64,000 nt of DNA from contig NZ_CP036259.1 of assembly GCF_007641255.1 (NCBI RefSeq), positions 1-64,000 on the forward strand, in the 5' to 3' direction. This document shows, in pieces, positions 18,143 through 27,207 of this stretch (position 1 is the stretch's first letter; every line of letters begins with the position of its first letter). The notes beneath the pieces were generated by a model. That model was not told the DNA's origin. It was given only the letters and a program-made list of their open reading frames with translations, and made no database searches. Origin of the DNA: Sporomusa termitida (GTDB lineage: Bacteria > Bacillota > Negativicutes > Sporomusales > Sporomusaceae). The translations under genes were made by a program, and so were the position numbers.

Positions 18143-18541
18143 TTAAGTAAGATGAAAAACACCCAGGGTCTTTACGTTTTTGTATTCCTGGAGCATAACT
18201 TCATGCAGAGACAGGCCTGTTAGATTGCACAAAGCCGCCAGATAGAACAGGCTGTGGCCGAGTTCATTGGCGATCACTTCCCGGCATTGAGGACATGTCT
18301 CACCAACCAGGTGTGAAGACATGTGGTCCTTAAGTTCACTATAGGCAGCGTCGGCAGGCGCTGACTGACGGACAGCCGAGACCTGAATGCAGCCGCAACC
18401 GGTAACAGCCTTCGCAACAGCCCTGTTTACCCTGGCGGAGGTTTCTTGATATTTTGTTAATACATCCAGGATGCTGCGGTGGCGGATTAAGTAATCATCT
18501 GCAATAGACTGAAAGTCTAAAAAACATTTATTATCATGCAT
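18143..18541 (-). CDS. Conserved hypothetical protein with CxxC
   Basis: The 132-residue protein is cytoplasmic and mostly helical, with CGCIQV in the middle and CPQCREVIANELGHSLFYLAALCN in the C-terminal half. It resembles small Clostridia proteins annotated loosely as MazG-like nucleotide pyrophosphohydrolases or as domains of unknown function. I cannot confirm the family. The four cysteines could bind a metal. It is transcribed divergently from yacL and upstream of spoIIP, but a terminator separates it from the latter. Confidence 0.6.
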   Translation of the reverse strand: MHDNKCFLDFQSIADDYLIRHRSILDVLTKYQETSARVNRAVAKAVTGCGCIQVSAVRQSAPADAAYSELKDHMSSHLVGETCPQCREVIANELGHSLFYLAALCNLTGLSLHEVMLQEYKNVKTLGVFHLT

Positions 18542-18640
18542 GTTAGTTACACCTCGCTTTGCCTTTTATTATATAAACTGCTCTCTGCAGTTGTCAATGT
18601 ATAGGGCAATAACTGCCTAAGAATAATTAAAGCAGGCTTC

Positions 18641-18707
18641 TTGACAGGATTGTGTATACATGCTAAAATATAAAATTTTGACAAAAGCGGAACCTTTATG
18701 CTATACT
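18641..18707 (+). promoter_or_regulatory. Two tandem promoters upstream of yacL
   Basis: TTGACA (18641) with TAAAAT (18664), spacing 17, and TTGACA (18678) with TATACT (18702), spacing 18, lie in series on the plus strand. They drive a leader of 100-150 bases before yacL. The rest of the 288-base divergent spacer shows no further feature. Confidence 0.75.
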
Positions 18708-18829
18708 ATAACCTACTACAGCCAAGATCTTTTAAGACTTGACGTATTTTTTTATTCAAAGCTGGGTATAATTAAATTATATTTCCAGTTTTTGGATTAA
18801 AATTAAGTTATAGAAAGGAGGTAGAAGCC

Positions 18830-19957
18830 GTGATTGACAAAACACTTAGAATCCTTATTACCGTATTGGCGGCGGTTGGTGGCCTGATGATAACTGACAG
18901 GATTATTCCTCTCCTGACAGTTGTGGTTAGTGAAGAATTTCTAAACATCGGTGTGTTTGGCGTTACCATGACTACTATTCTCTCATTTGTTTTTGGGGGA
19001 ATTGCGGGGGGCGTGCTTGGCTTCCTGGTAGCACCATTTTTTGTTAAGCAACTTTGGCACTTTACTTACTGGGTGGAATTACGTTTAAACAAAATGCCAG
19101 GCTACGATGTGCTGGCCGGTGTGTTGGGTTTAGCAATTGGACTAATAATTTCTAATTTGCTGGGATCGGCTTTTTTACCTATCCCGATTGTCGGGAAGTA
19201 TGTTCCACTGCTTTTGAGTATTATTCTCGGGTATTTGGGGATTAATGTTGCTATTAAGAAACGGGAAGAATTGTTCAGCATGTTTTCCGCGTTGCCGGCA
19301 TTGCCGTGGCTTAACCGGGATGGTAAAGAACGTACCAAAGAAAAAAATGCCAATGTGTGTCCTGCCAAAATACTGGATACGAGCGTTATTATTGATGGCC
19401 GCATCGCTGATATTTGCAAAAGCGGCTTTATTGAAGGACTGCTCATCATTCCGGTGTTTGTGCTGGAGGAACTCCAGCATATTGCTGATTCATCCGATCT
19501 TCTGAAGCGTAACCGCGGTAGGCGCGGCTTAGATATTTTAAACCGCATGCAGAAAGAACTGGAGTTAAATGTTCACATTGATAATCGCGACTTTGAAGAT
19601 ATCGCCGAGGTTGATTCAAAGTTGATTAAACTGGGACAATTACTTAAAGCCAAGATCATCACCAATGATTATAATCTTAACAAGGTAGCAGAATTACAGG
19701 GCGTTTCTGTTCTTAATATCAACGAACTGTCTAATGCTGTCAAACCGGTAGTTTTGCCGGGCGAAGAAATGGTCGTACATGTTGTTAAAGACGGCAAGGA
19801 GTTTGGCCAAGGCGTAGCCTATCTTGACGATGGAACCATGATTGTGGTTGACGGTGGGAAAAAACATATTGGGGAGACTGTAGGTGTCTTAGTTACCTCC
19901 GTATTGCAAACTGCCGCCGGCCGGATGATTTTTGCCAAACCCAAAGTAGCGATGTGA
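18830..19957 (+). CDS. yacL: Membrane PIN/TRAM domain protein (YacL)
   Basis: The 375-residue protein has four N-terminal transmembrane helices (to about residue 140), then a PIN nuclease domain with acidic residues starting at LDTSVIIDGRIADI, and a C-terminal TRAM RNA-binding domain. It is the YacL family, conserved beside ispD in Firmicutes and predicted to be a membrane-tethered RNase or RNA-binding protein. The GTG start lies after AAAGGAGG. The function remains unproven in the family. Confidence 0.85.
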   Translation: MIDKTLRILITVLAAVGGLMITDRIIPLLTVVVSEEFLNIGVFGVTMTTILSFVFGGIAGGVLGFLVAPFFVKQLWHFTYWVELRLNKMPGYDVLAGVLGLAIGLIISNLLGSAFLPIPIVGKYVPLLLSIILGYLGINVAIKKREELFSMFSALPALPWLNRDGKERTKEKNANVCPAKILDTSVIIDGRIADICKSGFIEGLLIIPVFVLEELQHIADSSDLLKRNRGRRGLDILNRMQKELELNVHIDNRDFEDIAEVDSKLIKLGQLLKAKIITNDYNLNKVAELQGVSVLNINELSNAVKPVVLPGEEMVVHVVKDGKEFGQGVAYLDDGTMIVVDGGKKHIGETVGVLVTSVLQTAAGRMIFAKPKVAM

Positions 19958-19993
19958 AAAAAGCCTTCAAGCCTTTTGGCTTGAAGGCTTTTT
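19958..19993 (+). terminator. yacL terminator
   Basis: AAGCCTTCAAGCC and GGCTTGAAGGCTT form a 13-bp perfect stem with a TTTT loop and a T-run, starting directly at the yacL stop codon. Confidence 0.92.
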
Positions 19994-20094
19994 GCCCTGT
20001 GATAAAATTATACAGAAACCGGGCCATCTCTTTCTTGCCGGTTACCTGGATGATTAGTTTTTTATCCCCGCAAATTCTACTGAGGAGGGAAGTT

Positions 20095-21270
20095 ATGGTT
20101 TGTGTTATCATTGCGGCTGCCGGGCAGGGAAAAAGAATGGGGAGCGGCATCAATAAGGTATTGCTGCCGCTTGCAGGCAAAGCCGTGTTAGTACATACTG
20201 TATTGGCAGCCGCTGCTGTTGAGGCCGTAGGTCGTGTAATCATAACGGCAGCCGGTGAAGACATTGAGGCTATACGCACCCTGCTGGCTAGCAACAACCT
20301 GTCAGTGCCCTGGCAGGTTGTTGCCGGTGGAATTGAGCGCCAGCATTCCATTGCCAATGCCCTGGCGTTGATTCCGGACACTACTGATATCGTGGTAGTC
20401 CATGACGGAGCCCGCCCGCTGGCCGGGGCGCACCTGTTTGATCAGGTTGTCGCTGCTGCCCGCCAGTATAATGCCGCTATAGCCGCCGTACCGGTCAAGG
20501 ACACCATTAAGTCGGTCGATGCCGCCGGCTGGGTTATGAATACCCCTGACCGGCGTAAGCTGTGGGCGGTTCAGACACCACAGGCTTTTGCCGCCGGTTT
20601 GCTAAAAAAGGCCTATGCCCGGGCGGCAGAGGAAAGTTATATCGGCACAGATGACGCCGGTTTAGTGGAGCGTCTGGGTACCGGCGTACAAATTGTACAA
20701 GGTGATTATCAGAATATAAAGATTACCACTCCGGAAGATCTAGTTTTTGCCGAAGCCATTCTAGCCAAACGACAGGAGGCCGTAACTATGATTCGTACAG
20801 GCATCGGTTATGATGTTCACCGCCTGGTTCCGGGGCGCAAACTGATTTTGGGCGGCGTAAATGTTCCCTATGGGCTGGGGCTTGACGGCCACTCTGATGC
20901 CGATGTTCTTTTACATGCTATTAAAGACGCTCTGCTGGGGGCAGCCGCATTAGGTGATATTGGCCGCCATTTCCCCGATACGGATGGTCGTTATAAAGGG
21001 ATATCAAGCCTGGTACTATTGGCTGAAGTACGTGTAATCCTGGCCGGCCATGGGTATACTGTCAATAATATTGATGCTACTATTGTTGCCCAAAAACCCA
21101 AATTAGCTTCATATATTGCGAAAATGAACGAGAATATCGCTGTAACCTTAGGTATTGGCAGCAGCCAGGTTAATGTAAAAGCCACGACGACCGAGGGGTT
21201 AGGTTTTGCCGGCCAGGAGCAGGGGATTGCTGCATATGCAGCAGTCACAATCATCAGTGCTCGGCTTTAA
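20095..21270 (+). CDS. ispDF: Bifunctional IspDF (MEP pathway cytidylyltransferase and cyclodiphosphate synthase)
   Basis: The 391-residue fusion joins IspD (MEP cytidylyltransferase, residues 1 to about 228, nucleotide loop AAAGQGKRMG) to IspF (MECDP synthase, from about 232, metal ligands in GYDVHRL and GHSDADVLLH). These are steps three and five of isoprenoid synthesis. The ATG follows GAGGAGGGA; an in-frame upstream GTG overlapping the yacL terminator is not credible. An internal AGGAGG with an in-frame ATG (20788) lies exactly at the junction, so free IspF could also be made. Confidence 0.93.
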   Translation: MVCVIIAAAGQGKRMGSGINKVLLPLAGKAVLVHTVLAAAAVEAVGRVIITAAGEDIEAIRTLLASNNLSVPWQVVAGGIERQHSIANALALIPDTTDIVVVHDGARPLAGAHLFDQVVAAARQYNAAIAAVPVKDTIKSVDAAGWVMNTPDRRKLWAVQTPQAFAAGLLKKAYARAAEESYIGTDDAGLVERLGTGVQIVQGDYQNIKITTPEDLVFAEAILAKRQEAVTMIRTGIGYDVHRLVPGRKLILGGVNVPYGLGLDGHSDADVLLHAIKDALLGAAALGDIGRHFPDTDGRYKGISSLVLLAEVRVILAGHGYTVNNIDATIVAQKPKLASYIAKMNENIAVTLGIGSSQVNVKATTTEGLGFAGQEQGIAAYAAVTIISARL

Positions 21271-21345
21271 TGGTCAATCTGTATAAAAGCCCAAAAAGTA
21301 CACATATTATAACTAACTGATATTGACCTATCTGGAGGGCTGATT

Positions 21346-21627
21346 ATGCGGAAAACAAGTTGCAGACTGTTAATTATCCTGCTGCTGTCAATGATCATTA
21401 TCCTGTATCCCACTTCCGCCCTGGCAGCTGATTTTAGTTTTAACATAAATATCATGCGCCAGGACGGAGCCACTTGCGGCGAGTTATGGCTTAACGATAA
21501 ACTGGTATGGCGCTTGGCTTTGCTGGCTGATGGCGCTAAGCCGGTAGCCGGCGGCTTTAATGGAGCAAACACGACACTGATAATTCCGGACATTGTAAAC
21601 GGTATGTTTGTCGTTAAGGTGGAGTAA
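21346..21627 (+). CDS. Small secreted protein of unknown function
   Basis: The 93-residue product has a clear signal peptide (basic MRKTSCR, hydrophobic core, TSALAA cleavage region at about residue 28). A short mature domain of about 65 residues, rich in beta-type segments, follows. The ATG follows TGGAGGG and a strong terminator follows the stop. I do not recognise the family. Since the organism is probably diderm, the protein may be periplasmic. Confidence 0.6.
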   Translation: MRKTSCRLLIILLLSMIIILYPTSALAADFSFNINIMRQDGATCGELWLNDKLVWRLALLADGAKPVAGGFNGANTTLIIPDIVNGMFVVKVE

Positions 21628-21631
21628 GCGC

Positions 21632-21661
21632 TGAACTGTCTAAAAGACAGTTCATTTTTTT
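21632..21661 (+). terminator. Terminator after the small secreted protein gene
   Basis: TGAACTGTCT and AGACAGTTCA form a 10-bp perfect stem with a three-base loop and a run of seven T. Confidence 0.92.
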
Positions 21662-21663
21662 CG

Positions 21664-21787
21664 CCCCATCTGAATCTATAAAAGTTCAAGACTATAATCT
21701 AAGGGATAAGAAAAATCTTTACCCTAAGGGGCACAGGTGGCTTTTGCCGGCGTCTGGCAGGACTTGGCACAAGCCAAGTTTTTCTAA
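21664..21787 (+). repeat. Structured intergenic repeat, copy A
   Basis: First unit of a tandem pair, starting CCCCATC and sharing CTAAGGGATAAGAAAAATC with copies B and C. Its 37-base core (21739-21775) folds as GGCTT/AAGCC, TGCC/GGCA and GTC/GAC helices around a GGC-versus-TT internal loop. The outer arm GGGATAAGAAAAATCTT is nearly the inverted complement of the 3' end AAGTTTTTCTAACCCC. Confidence 0.85.
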
Positions 21788-21893
21788 CCCCATCAGCATT
21801 CATAACAATTCAAGGCTGATTGCTAAGGGATAAGAAAAATCTTTGGCTTCTGCCGGCGTCTGGTAGGACTTGGCACAAGCCAAGTTTTTCTAA
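21788..21893 (+). repeat. Structured intergenic repeat, copy B
   Basis: Second unit in direct orientation, 124 bases after copy A and lacking about 18 bases of its middle. Its 37-base core is 21845-21881 and differs from copy A at two positions, one in the apical loop. The unit ends 96 bases before gltX, which therefore has it in or near its leader. Confidence 0.85.
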
Positions 21894-21989
21894 TATTATT
21901 TTGCAAGCTGGCGTGCAATCTGCTAGAATATACAATGATTGGCATTATGAGCAACCTTTGTTAACAATGTATGGAAGGGGTAAATATAA

Positions 21990-23450
21990 ATGGGACGAGA
22001 AATCAGGGTGCGTTTTGCACCAAGCCCGACCGGGCCGTTGCATATCGGGGGGGCACGCTCGGCGTTGTTTAACTGGCTGTTGGCCCGTAAAGAGGGCGGC
22101 AAGCTGATTCTGCGGATTGAGGATACCGATCTGGAGCGCTCAACCCGCGAATCTGAGGAGAACATTAAAGCCTCGTTGCGGTGGCTGGGGCTTGACTGGG
22201 ATGAAGGCATTGATGCGGGCGGCGATTACGGGCCGTACCGGCAGACAGAACGCCTTGATCTGTACCGCCAGTATACGGATAAGCTGCTGGCCAGCGGACA
22301 AGCTTATTACTGTTTTTGTACCGAGGAAGAACTCGAGGCAGAGCGTCAGGCGCAGATGGAGCGGGGGGAGACACCACGCTATACCGGCCGCTGCCGTAAT
22401 TTGCCCGCAGCTGACCGTGAGCGCCTGGCTGCGGCCGGTCACAAACCGACTGTCCGTTTTCATGTACCTGAGAACCAGCAAATTATATTTAAAGATATGG
22501 TGCGGGACACCGTAAGTTTTGATTCTAACGGTGTGGGTGATTTTGTTATTGTCAAATCAGATGGTATTCCTGTATATAACTATGCAGTTGTGCTTGATGA
22601 TGCCCTGATGAAAATAACCCATGTCATTCGCGCCGAGGAGCATCTGTCTAATACGCCCCGGCAAATCCTAATCTATCAGGCGCTGGGATTGCCTTTGCCG
22701 CAGTTTGGTCATATTTCACTGATCCTGGGAAAAGACCGTACCAAGATGAGCAAACGCCATGGTGCGACCTCGGTTGAACAATATAAAAAGCTGGGATACT
22801 TACCTGCAGGGATTGTAAACTTTCTGGCCCTTTTAGGCTGGGCACCGCCCGGAGAGCAGGAACTGTTCAGTGCCGACGAACTTATTAATCAGTTTTCCAT
22901 GGACCGGGTTGCCAAAAATCCGGCCGTGTTTGATGTTGATAAATTAAACTATATTAATGCGTATTATATGAAGCAAGCCGCTCCGGAACTGGTGACAGAA
23001 CTGGCCTTGCCTCATCTGCAGGCTGCCGGCTATATCGGTGAACACCTGCCGGCTGACCGGAAAGAATGGCTGGTCAAAGTGGTGGCTGAACTACAGGGGT
23101 ATATCAGCTATGCTGCGCAAATCACAGAACACATTGATGTGTTTTTTAACGATGAATTTGAGTTTGAGAGTGACGAAGCCCACGCAATTATGCAGGATGC
23201 CGATGTTGCGAAAGTGATAGACGTTTTTAAAGCCCGGCTGGAGGCCTTAGACCCGCTGGCGCCCGCGGCTGTTCAGGCTATCCTCAAAGGTATTACCAAA
23301 GAACTTAAATTGGGCGGAAAAAAAGTATATATGCCGCTGCGTATTGCCATCACCGGTAAAATGCACGGGCCTGAGCTGATTAATCTGATCCCGCTCATTG
23401 GCAAAGAGCGTACCTTGGCCAGAATCGCTTCACTGCTGGCAAAAGTATAA
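21990..23450 (+). CDS. gltX: Glutamyl-tRNA synthetase
   Basis: The 486-residue class I aminoacyl-tRNA synthetase charges tRNA-Glu. The HIGH-type motif appears as PLHIGGARSALFNWL near residue 17 and the KMSKR motif near residue 252 (KMSKRHG). A helical anticodon-binding C-terminal half follows. The ATG is preceded by GGAAGGGG. It stands before the cysteine genes as in many Firmicutes, but its upstream region is occupied by two copies of the structured repeat. Confidence 0.95.
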   Translation: MGREIRVRFAPSPTGPLHIGGARSALFNWLLARKEGGKLILRIEDTDLERSTRESEENIKASLRWLGLDWDEGIDAGGDYGPYRQTERLDLYRQYTDKLLASGQAYYCFCTEEELEAERQAQMERGETPRYTGRCRNLPAADRERLAAAGHKPTVRFHVPENQQIIFKDMVRDTVSFDSNGVGDFVIVKSDGIPVYNYAVVLDDALMKITHVIRAEEHLSNTPRQILIYQALGLPLPQFGHISLILGKDRTKMSKRHGATSVEQYKKLGYLPAGIVNFLALLGWAPPGEQELFSADELINQFSMDRVAKNPAVFDVDKLNYINAYYMKQAAPELVTELALPHLQAAGYIGEHLPADRKEWLVKVVAELQGYISYAAQITEHIDVFFNDEFEFESDEAHAIMQDADVAKVIDVFKARLEALDPLAPAAVQAILKGITKELKLGGKKVYMPLRIAITGKMHGPELINLIPLIGKERTLARIASLLAKV

Positions 23451-23473
23451 TTTGGGTTTGCTGAGATTGCTGC

Positions 23474-23503
23474 TTGACATAGCCAAGCAGCCGTTAGTAT
23501 AAT
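23474..23503 (+). promoter_or_regulatory. Promoter of the cysES T-box leader
   Basis: TTGACA and TATAAT with an 18-base spacer, about 60 bases upstream of the T-box stem I. Confidence 0.85.
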
Positions 23504-23539
23504 TTATTCATAATACCGATTTGCCTACTCGGAAATAAG

Positions 23540-23817
23540 CAGTGTAACTAGAAACACCAGAAATAAATAAGTGCGAACAAGCGCACATAAATGCAATGAT
23601 CGGGAGAAGTATACGTTTACCCTCCTTCAGAGAGGTGCCGCCACCGGCTGAAAGCGGCGCTGGGCAAGGGTTCGTAGAAATGCACCTGGTAGCAGGATGG
23701 GTGAATTTTAAGTAAGCCGTCACGGGTGCTGCCGTTATCAGCATAAAGCGGGGGGATATCCCCAAGCAGAGTGGAACCGCGGGCCACCGTCTCTGTAGTG
23801 AGATGGTGGTTTTTTTA
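23540..23817 (+). promoter_or_regulatory. T-box riboswitch, cysteine-specific
   Basis: The leader contains the T-box bulge sequence AGAGTGGAACCGCGGG (23768-23783), the AGTA motif of the specifier loop (GAAGTATAC near 23606), and a candidate specifier codon TGC at 23681-23683 in GAAATGCACC. The terminator CCACC...GGTGG plus a T-run is at 23784-23817. Uncharged tRNA-Cys would stabilise the antiterminator and allow transcription of cysE-cysS. The specifier assignment agrees with the downstream genes. Confidence 0.93.
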
Positions 23818-23851
23818 TGCCCGTTCTAAATTATTTTGAGGAGGGAATACT

Positions 23852-24535
23852 ATGCTTAAACGGATAAAACAAGACATTAAAGTAGTCTTTGACCGCGATC
23901 CTGCCGCAAAAAGCGTAATCGAAGTCTTATTGTGCTATCCAGGTCTGCATGCTATTTGGCTGTACCGTATCTCCAACTATTTATTTAAACGCGGCTGGGT
24001 GCTTGTACCGCGTATGATCTGCTATTTCAACCGCTTATTAACCGGTGTGGATGTTCATCCGGGCGCAACTATTGGGGACGGTCTGTTTATTGACCACGCA
24101 ACCGGGGTTGTCATTGGTGAAACCTGTATTATCGGCAATAATGTTACTCTGTATCAGGGTGTTACCTTAGGCGGCACAGGCAAAGAAAAAGGCAAGCGCC
24201 ATCCCACTATCGGTAATAATGTTGTTGTGGCCAGCGGCGCGAAAGTATTAGGTTCATTTATGGTTGGCGACAATTCCAAAATTGGGGCCGGCTCGGTGGT
24301 GCTGCGGGAGGTTCCGCCTAACTCCACCGTCGTTGGCATACCGGGCAGGATTGTCTGGCATGAGGGAAAAAAAATAAACCGTCCTGATATAGACGGAATA
24401 GACCTGGAACATGATGATTTACCAGACCCTGTGGCAGAAATGCTGCACTGTATGCAACGCAATATGAAACGCCTGGAAGCACGGATTGAACAGTTGGAAA
24501 AGGAGTTGAAACAGCATGACCCTGAAGGTGTTTAA
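23852..24535 (+). CDS. cysE: Serine O-acetyltransferase
   Basis: The 227-residue left-handed beta-helix enzyme makes O-acetylserine, the precursor of cysteine. It shows a short helical N-terminal domain, then hexapeptide repeats with DVHPGATIGDGLFIDHATG, where the catalytic His/Asp pair lies. GVTLGGTGKEKGKRHPTIG follows, then a coiled C-terminal extension. The ATG follows GAGGAGGG. It overlaps cysS by 20 bases, so both are controlled by the T-box. Confidence 0.95.
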   Translation: MLKRIKQDIKVVFDRDPAAKSVIEVLLCYPGLHAIWLYRISNYLFKRGWVLVPRMICYFNRLLTGVDVHPGATIGDGLFIDHATGVVIGETCIIGNNVTLYQGVTLGGTGKEKGKRHPTIGNNVVVASGAKVLGSFMVGDNSKIGAGSVVLREVPPNSTVVGIPGRIVWHEGKKINRPDIDGIDLEHDDLPDPVAEMLHCMQRNMKRLEARIEQLEKELKQHDPEGV

Positions 24536-25961
24536 CACCCTGACAAAGCAAAAAGAAGAGTTTGTTCCCCTGACGCCAGGGAAGGTAAAAATGTATGTAT
24601 GCGGCGTGACTCCCTATAACCATCCCCATATCGGCAATGCCCGTCCGTTTATAACCTGGGATGTCATTCGCCGTTATCTGGAATATTCAGGGTATGACGT
24701 TTTCCATGTTCAGAACTTTACTGATGTTGACGATAAGATTATTAATGCGGCTAAAAGTGAGCAAGTAACCTGGGATGTGATTGCCAACAGATATATAGCC
24801 TCCTATTTTGAAGTCATGGATACACTTAACATCAGGCGGGCCCAGGTTTACCCCAGGGTGTCTGATCATATTCCGGAAATTATCGCGATGATTAAAACAC
24901 TTGTAGATAAAGGCTTTGCCTATCCTGTTGCGGGGGATGTATACTACAGTGTGGAACAATTTCCCCAGTATGGAAAATTGAGCGGTCGAAATCTTGAAGA
25001 TATGAAGGCCGGTGCCCGGGTTGATGTTGATGAACGCAAGCAGCATCCGATGGATTTTGCTTTGTGGAAAAGCGCCAAACCGGGTGAACCGGCCTGGGAT
25101 AGCCCCTGGGGACCGGGAAGGCCGGGCTGGCATATTGAGTGTTCGGTTATGTCTTACAAGTATCTCGGCGCCAGCTTTGATTTTCATGGCGGCGGCAGTG
25201 ATCTGGTATTCCCCCATCATGAAAACGAAATTGCCCAGTCCGAGGCTTTTACCGGGGTTGAACCGTTTGTGCGCTTTTGGCTGCACAACGGTTTTATTAC
25301 CGTAAATGAAGAGAAGATGAGCAAATCACTGGGAAATTTTTTCCTGGTAATTGATATCCTGGAACACTTCCGGCCAGAGGTGCTGCGTTTCTTTATCCTG
25401 TCAACCCATTACCGGAGCCCGCTTGATTTTAGTGATGAAAGGCTGGAAGAAGCCGGTCGGAGCCTGGAACGCTTAAAGACAGCCAGCGACAACCTGATAC
25501 ACCTGGCAACCTTTGCGGCCGGTAGCGCCAGCGGGGATTCACAGGCCCTTGTTAAAGCCGCGGCCGCGTCAATGGCTGAATTTGTTGCCGCCATGGACGA
25601 CGATTTCAACACTGCGCTGGCGATTAGCACCATGTTTGGCTTAGCCAAAGAGATTAATATTTACCATAGTAAGGTTGCTGCCGGCAAAGCCGGCTTGGAT
25701 AAGGAGGCTCTAACCCAAGTTGACAAAACCTACAGTCAGATGGCTGATATTATCGGGATCAGGCTGGCAGGCACCGGTGCCGCTGCTCAAGACAGCAATA
25801 CCGAACTGGTTAATGAGCTTATGCAACTTATTATTGATATCCGGCAGGAAGCCCGGCAGAAAAAGGACTGGGCAACCGCAGACCAAATTCGCGACAAATT
25901 AGCTGTGGCAGGCATTGTTCTTGAAGACTCGCCGCAGGGCGTCAGGTGGAAAAAACGGTGA
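24516..25961 (+). CDS. cysS: Cysteinyl-tRNA synthetase
   Basis: The 481-residue class I synthetase starts with a zinc-site cysteine (YVCGVTPYNHPHIGN, which includes the HIGH motif) and has KMSKS near residue 268. Cys at WHIECS and His in FPHHENE complete the usual zinc ligand set. The ATG follows AAAAGGAG inside the cysE 3' end. Its stop overlaps the mrnC GTG start, so it is translationally coupled on both sides. Confidence 0.96.
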   Translation: MTLKVFNTLTKQKEEFVPLTPGKVKMYVCGVTPYNHPHIGNARPFITWDVIRRYLEYSGYDVFHVQNFTDVDDKIINAAKSEQVTWDVIANRYIASYFEVMDTLNIRRAQVYPRVSDHIPEIIAMIKTLVDKGFAYPVAGDVYYSVEQFPQYGKLSGRNLEDMKAGARVDVDERKQHPMDFALWKSAKPGEPAWDSPWGPGRPGWHIECSVMSYKYLGASFDFHGGGSDLVFPHHENEIAQSEAFTGVEPFVRFWLHNGFITVNEEKMSKSLGNFFLVIDILEHFRPEVLRFFILSTHYRSPLDFSDERLEEAGRSLERLKTASDNLIHLATFAAGSASGDSQALVKAAAASMAEFVAAMDDDFNTALAISTMFGLAKEINIYHSKVAAGKAGLDKEALTQVDKTYSQMADIIGIRLAGTGAAAQDSNTELVNELMQLIIDIRQEARQKKDWATADQIRDKLAVAGIVLEDSPQGVRWKKR

Positions 25962-26443
25962 ACTTTGATCACTTTCAAAAATTAGTGGATAACCTTTTTA
26001 CTTTCAATGAGGCCGGGGAAATATCCCCGGCTAAATATCATGATATTGATGCCGGGCGGCTGGCGCCATTGGTGCTGGCGTACGTCGGTGATGCCTATTT
26101 TACGCTTTATGTGCGTACAAGACTGCTGGGGTATGAACAAAACAAGGTCCGGGTCTTACATACCTTTGATGCTAAAATTGTGTCGGCTGTCATGCAGTCT
26201 AAAGCCGTTAAAGCGCTGGAAGACCAGCTTTCGCCGGCAGAGGCCGATATTGTCCGGCGGGGGCGCAACGCTAAGTCGACAGTGCCCAAAAGTGCTTCGA
26301 TTTCCGAATACCGGTATGCCACCGGTTTCGAAGCCTTGATGGGGTATCTGTATTTGGAGAAAAAGCACGACAGGCTGTCGGAAATTGCCGACAAGGCTTT
26401 CGCTATTATTTCCCGGGAAATGACAGCTATTGCTAAAAAGTAG
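25958..26443 (+). CDS. mrnC: Mini-ribonuclease 3 (MrnC)
   Basis: The 161-residue RNase III catalytic domain without the dsRNA-binding domain matures 23S rRNA in Firmicutes. Conserved parts are PLVLAYVGDAYF, with the catalytic acidic residue region, and the second signature YATGFEALMGYLYL. The GTG start overlaps the cysS stop and follows AGGTGG by eight bases; a GTG 12 bases earlier is part of that site. The position after cysS is conserved in Bacillus. Confidence 0.92.
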   Translation: MNFDHFQKLVDNLFTFNEAGEISPAKYHDIDAGRLAPLVLAYVGDAYFTLYVRTRLLGYEQNKVRVLHTFDAKIVSAVMQSKAVKALEDQLSPAEADIVRRGRNAKSTVPKSASISEYRYATGFEALMGYLYLEKKHDRLSEIADKAFAIISREMTAIAKK

Positions 26444-26464
26444 CCAAAAGGGAGAGCTGTAGCC

Positions 26465-27145
26465 ATGAAATTAAAATTAATCCAATATACACCGGAGCCT
26501 GAACGCACTGTGGCCATGTCGGCCCGGCTCTGTTATTCGGCCAGTGGGGCGGAGGAACTGGCGCAAACAATGTCCGACACCCAGGTAAGCACATTGCTTG
26601 ATAAGCTTTTTGGCATGGGCCATTTGTCAACATTTGAGCATGTAAATTTTACCTTTGCCATTGAAGGTATTTCCCGGGTACTTACCCACCAGCTTGTCCG
26701 CCACCGTATTGCCTCCTATTCACAGCAGTCACAGCGGTATGTAAGTGAGCACGGCTTTGAATATATTTTGCCGCCAGCAATTGCCGGCCACCCTGAAGCA
26801 AAAGTGAAATATGACAGGCTCCTACACCAGATTCAGCAGACTTATGATGAATTGGTGAGTCTCGGTATACATCAGGAAGATGCGCGCTATGTATTGGCGA
26901 ATGCCACTGAAACCAAAATTGTTGTAACTATGAATGCCCGCTCGCTGCTGCATTTTTTTGAAAAACGGTGTTGTCAGCGGGCACAATGGGAAATACGCAA
27001 CCTTGCCAATGTTATGCTGGCAGAAGTTAGGTCAGTTGCGCCCCGCCTGTTTGCCAAAGCCGGTCCAACCTGCGTAACCGGTGGTTATTGCCCGGAGGGG
27101 GCCCTGTCATGCGGCCGGCTGGCAGGAATTAAATCGCAAAAGTAG
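26465..27145 (+). CDS. thyX: Flavin-dependent thymidylate synthase ThyX
   Basis: The 226-residue enzyme makes dTMP from dUMP with FAD and methylene-tetrahydrofolate. The ThyX signature RHRxxSxxxxSQR is intact at residue 79 ([15 protein letters not shown]), as is the C-terminal substrate region around [10 protein letters not shown]. The ATG follows AAGGGAGAG. It lies 21 bases after mrnC and probably shares its transcript. Confidence 0.95.
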   Translation: MKLKLIQYTPEPERTVAMSARLCYSASGAEELAQTMSDTQVSTLLDKLFGMGHLSTFEHVNFTFAIEGISRVLTHQLVRHRIASYSQQSQRYVSEHGFEYILPPAIAGHPEAKVKYDRLLHQIQQTYDELVSLGIHQEDARYVLANATETKIVVTMNARSLLHFFEKRCCQRAQWEIRNLANVMLAEVRSVAPRLFAKAGPTCVTGGYCPEGALSCGRLAGIKSQK

Positions 27146-27207
27146 AACTCTTACCTAGTACACATATTCAACAAATTATGTGCAATTTTCGCTGGAGGTA
27201 ATCGACA

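Noticed and set aside
21664-21893. CRISPR array reading of the tandem repeats
   Set aside because: Only two copies per site, units above 100 bases with no unique spacers of constant length, and no cas genes in the window.
21820-22107. 95-codon plus-strand ORF crossing repeat copy B into gltX
   Set aside because: It runs through the non-coding structured repeat and then out of frame in gltX, with no ribosome site.
24687-25286. 199-codon minus-strand ORF inside cysS
   Set aside because: It lies wholly opposite the conserved cysS coding sequence and resembles no protein family.
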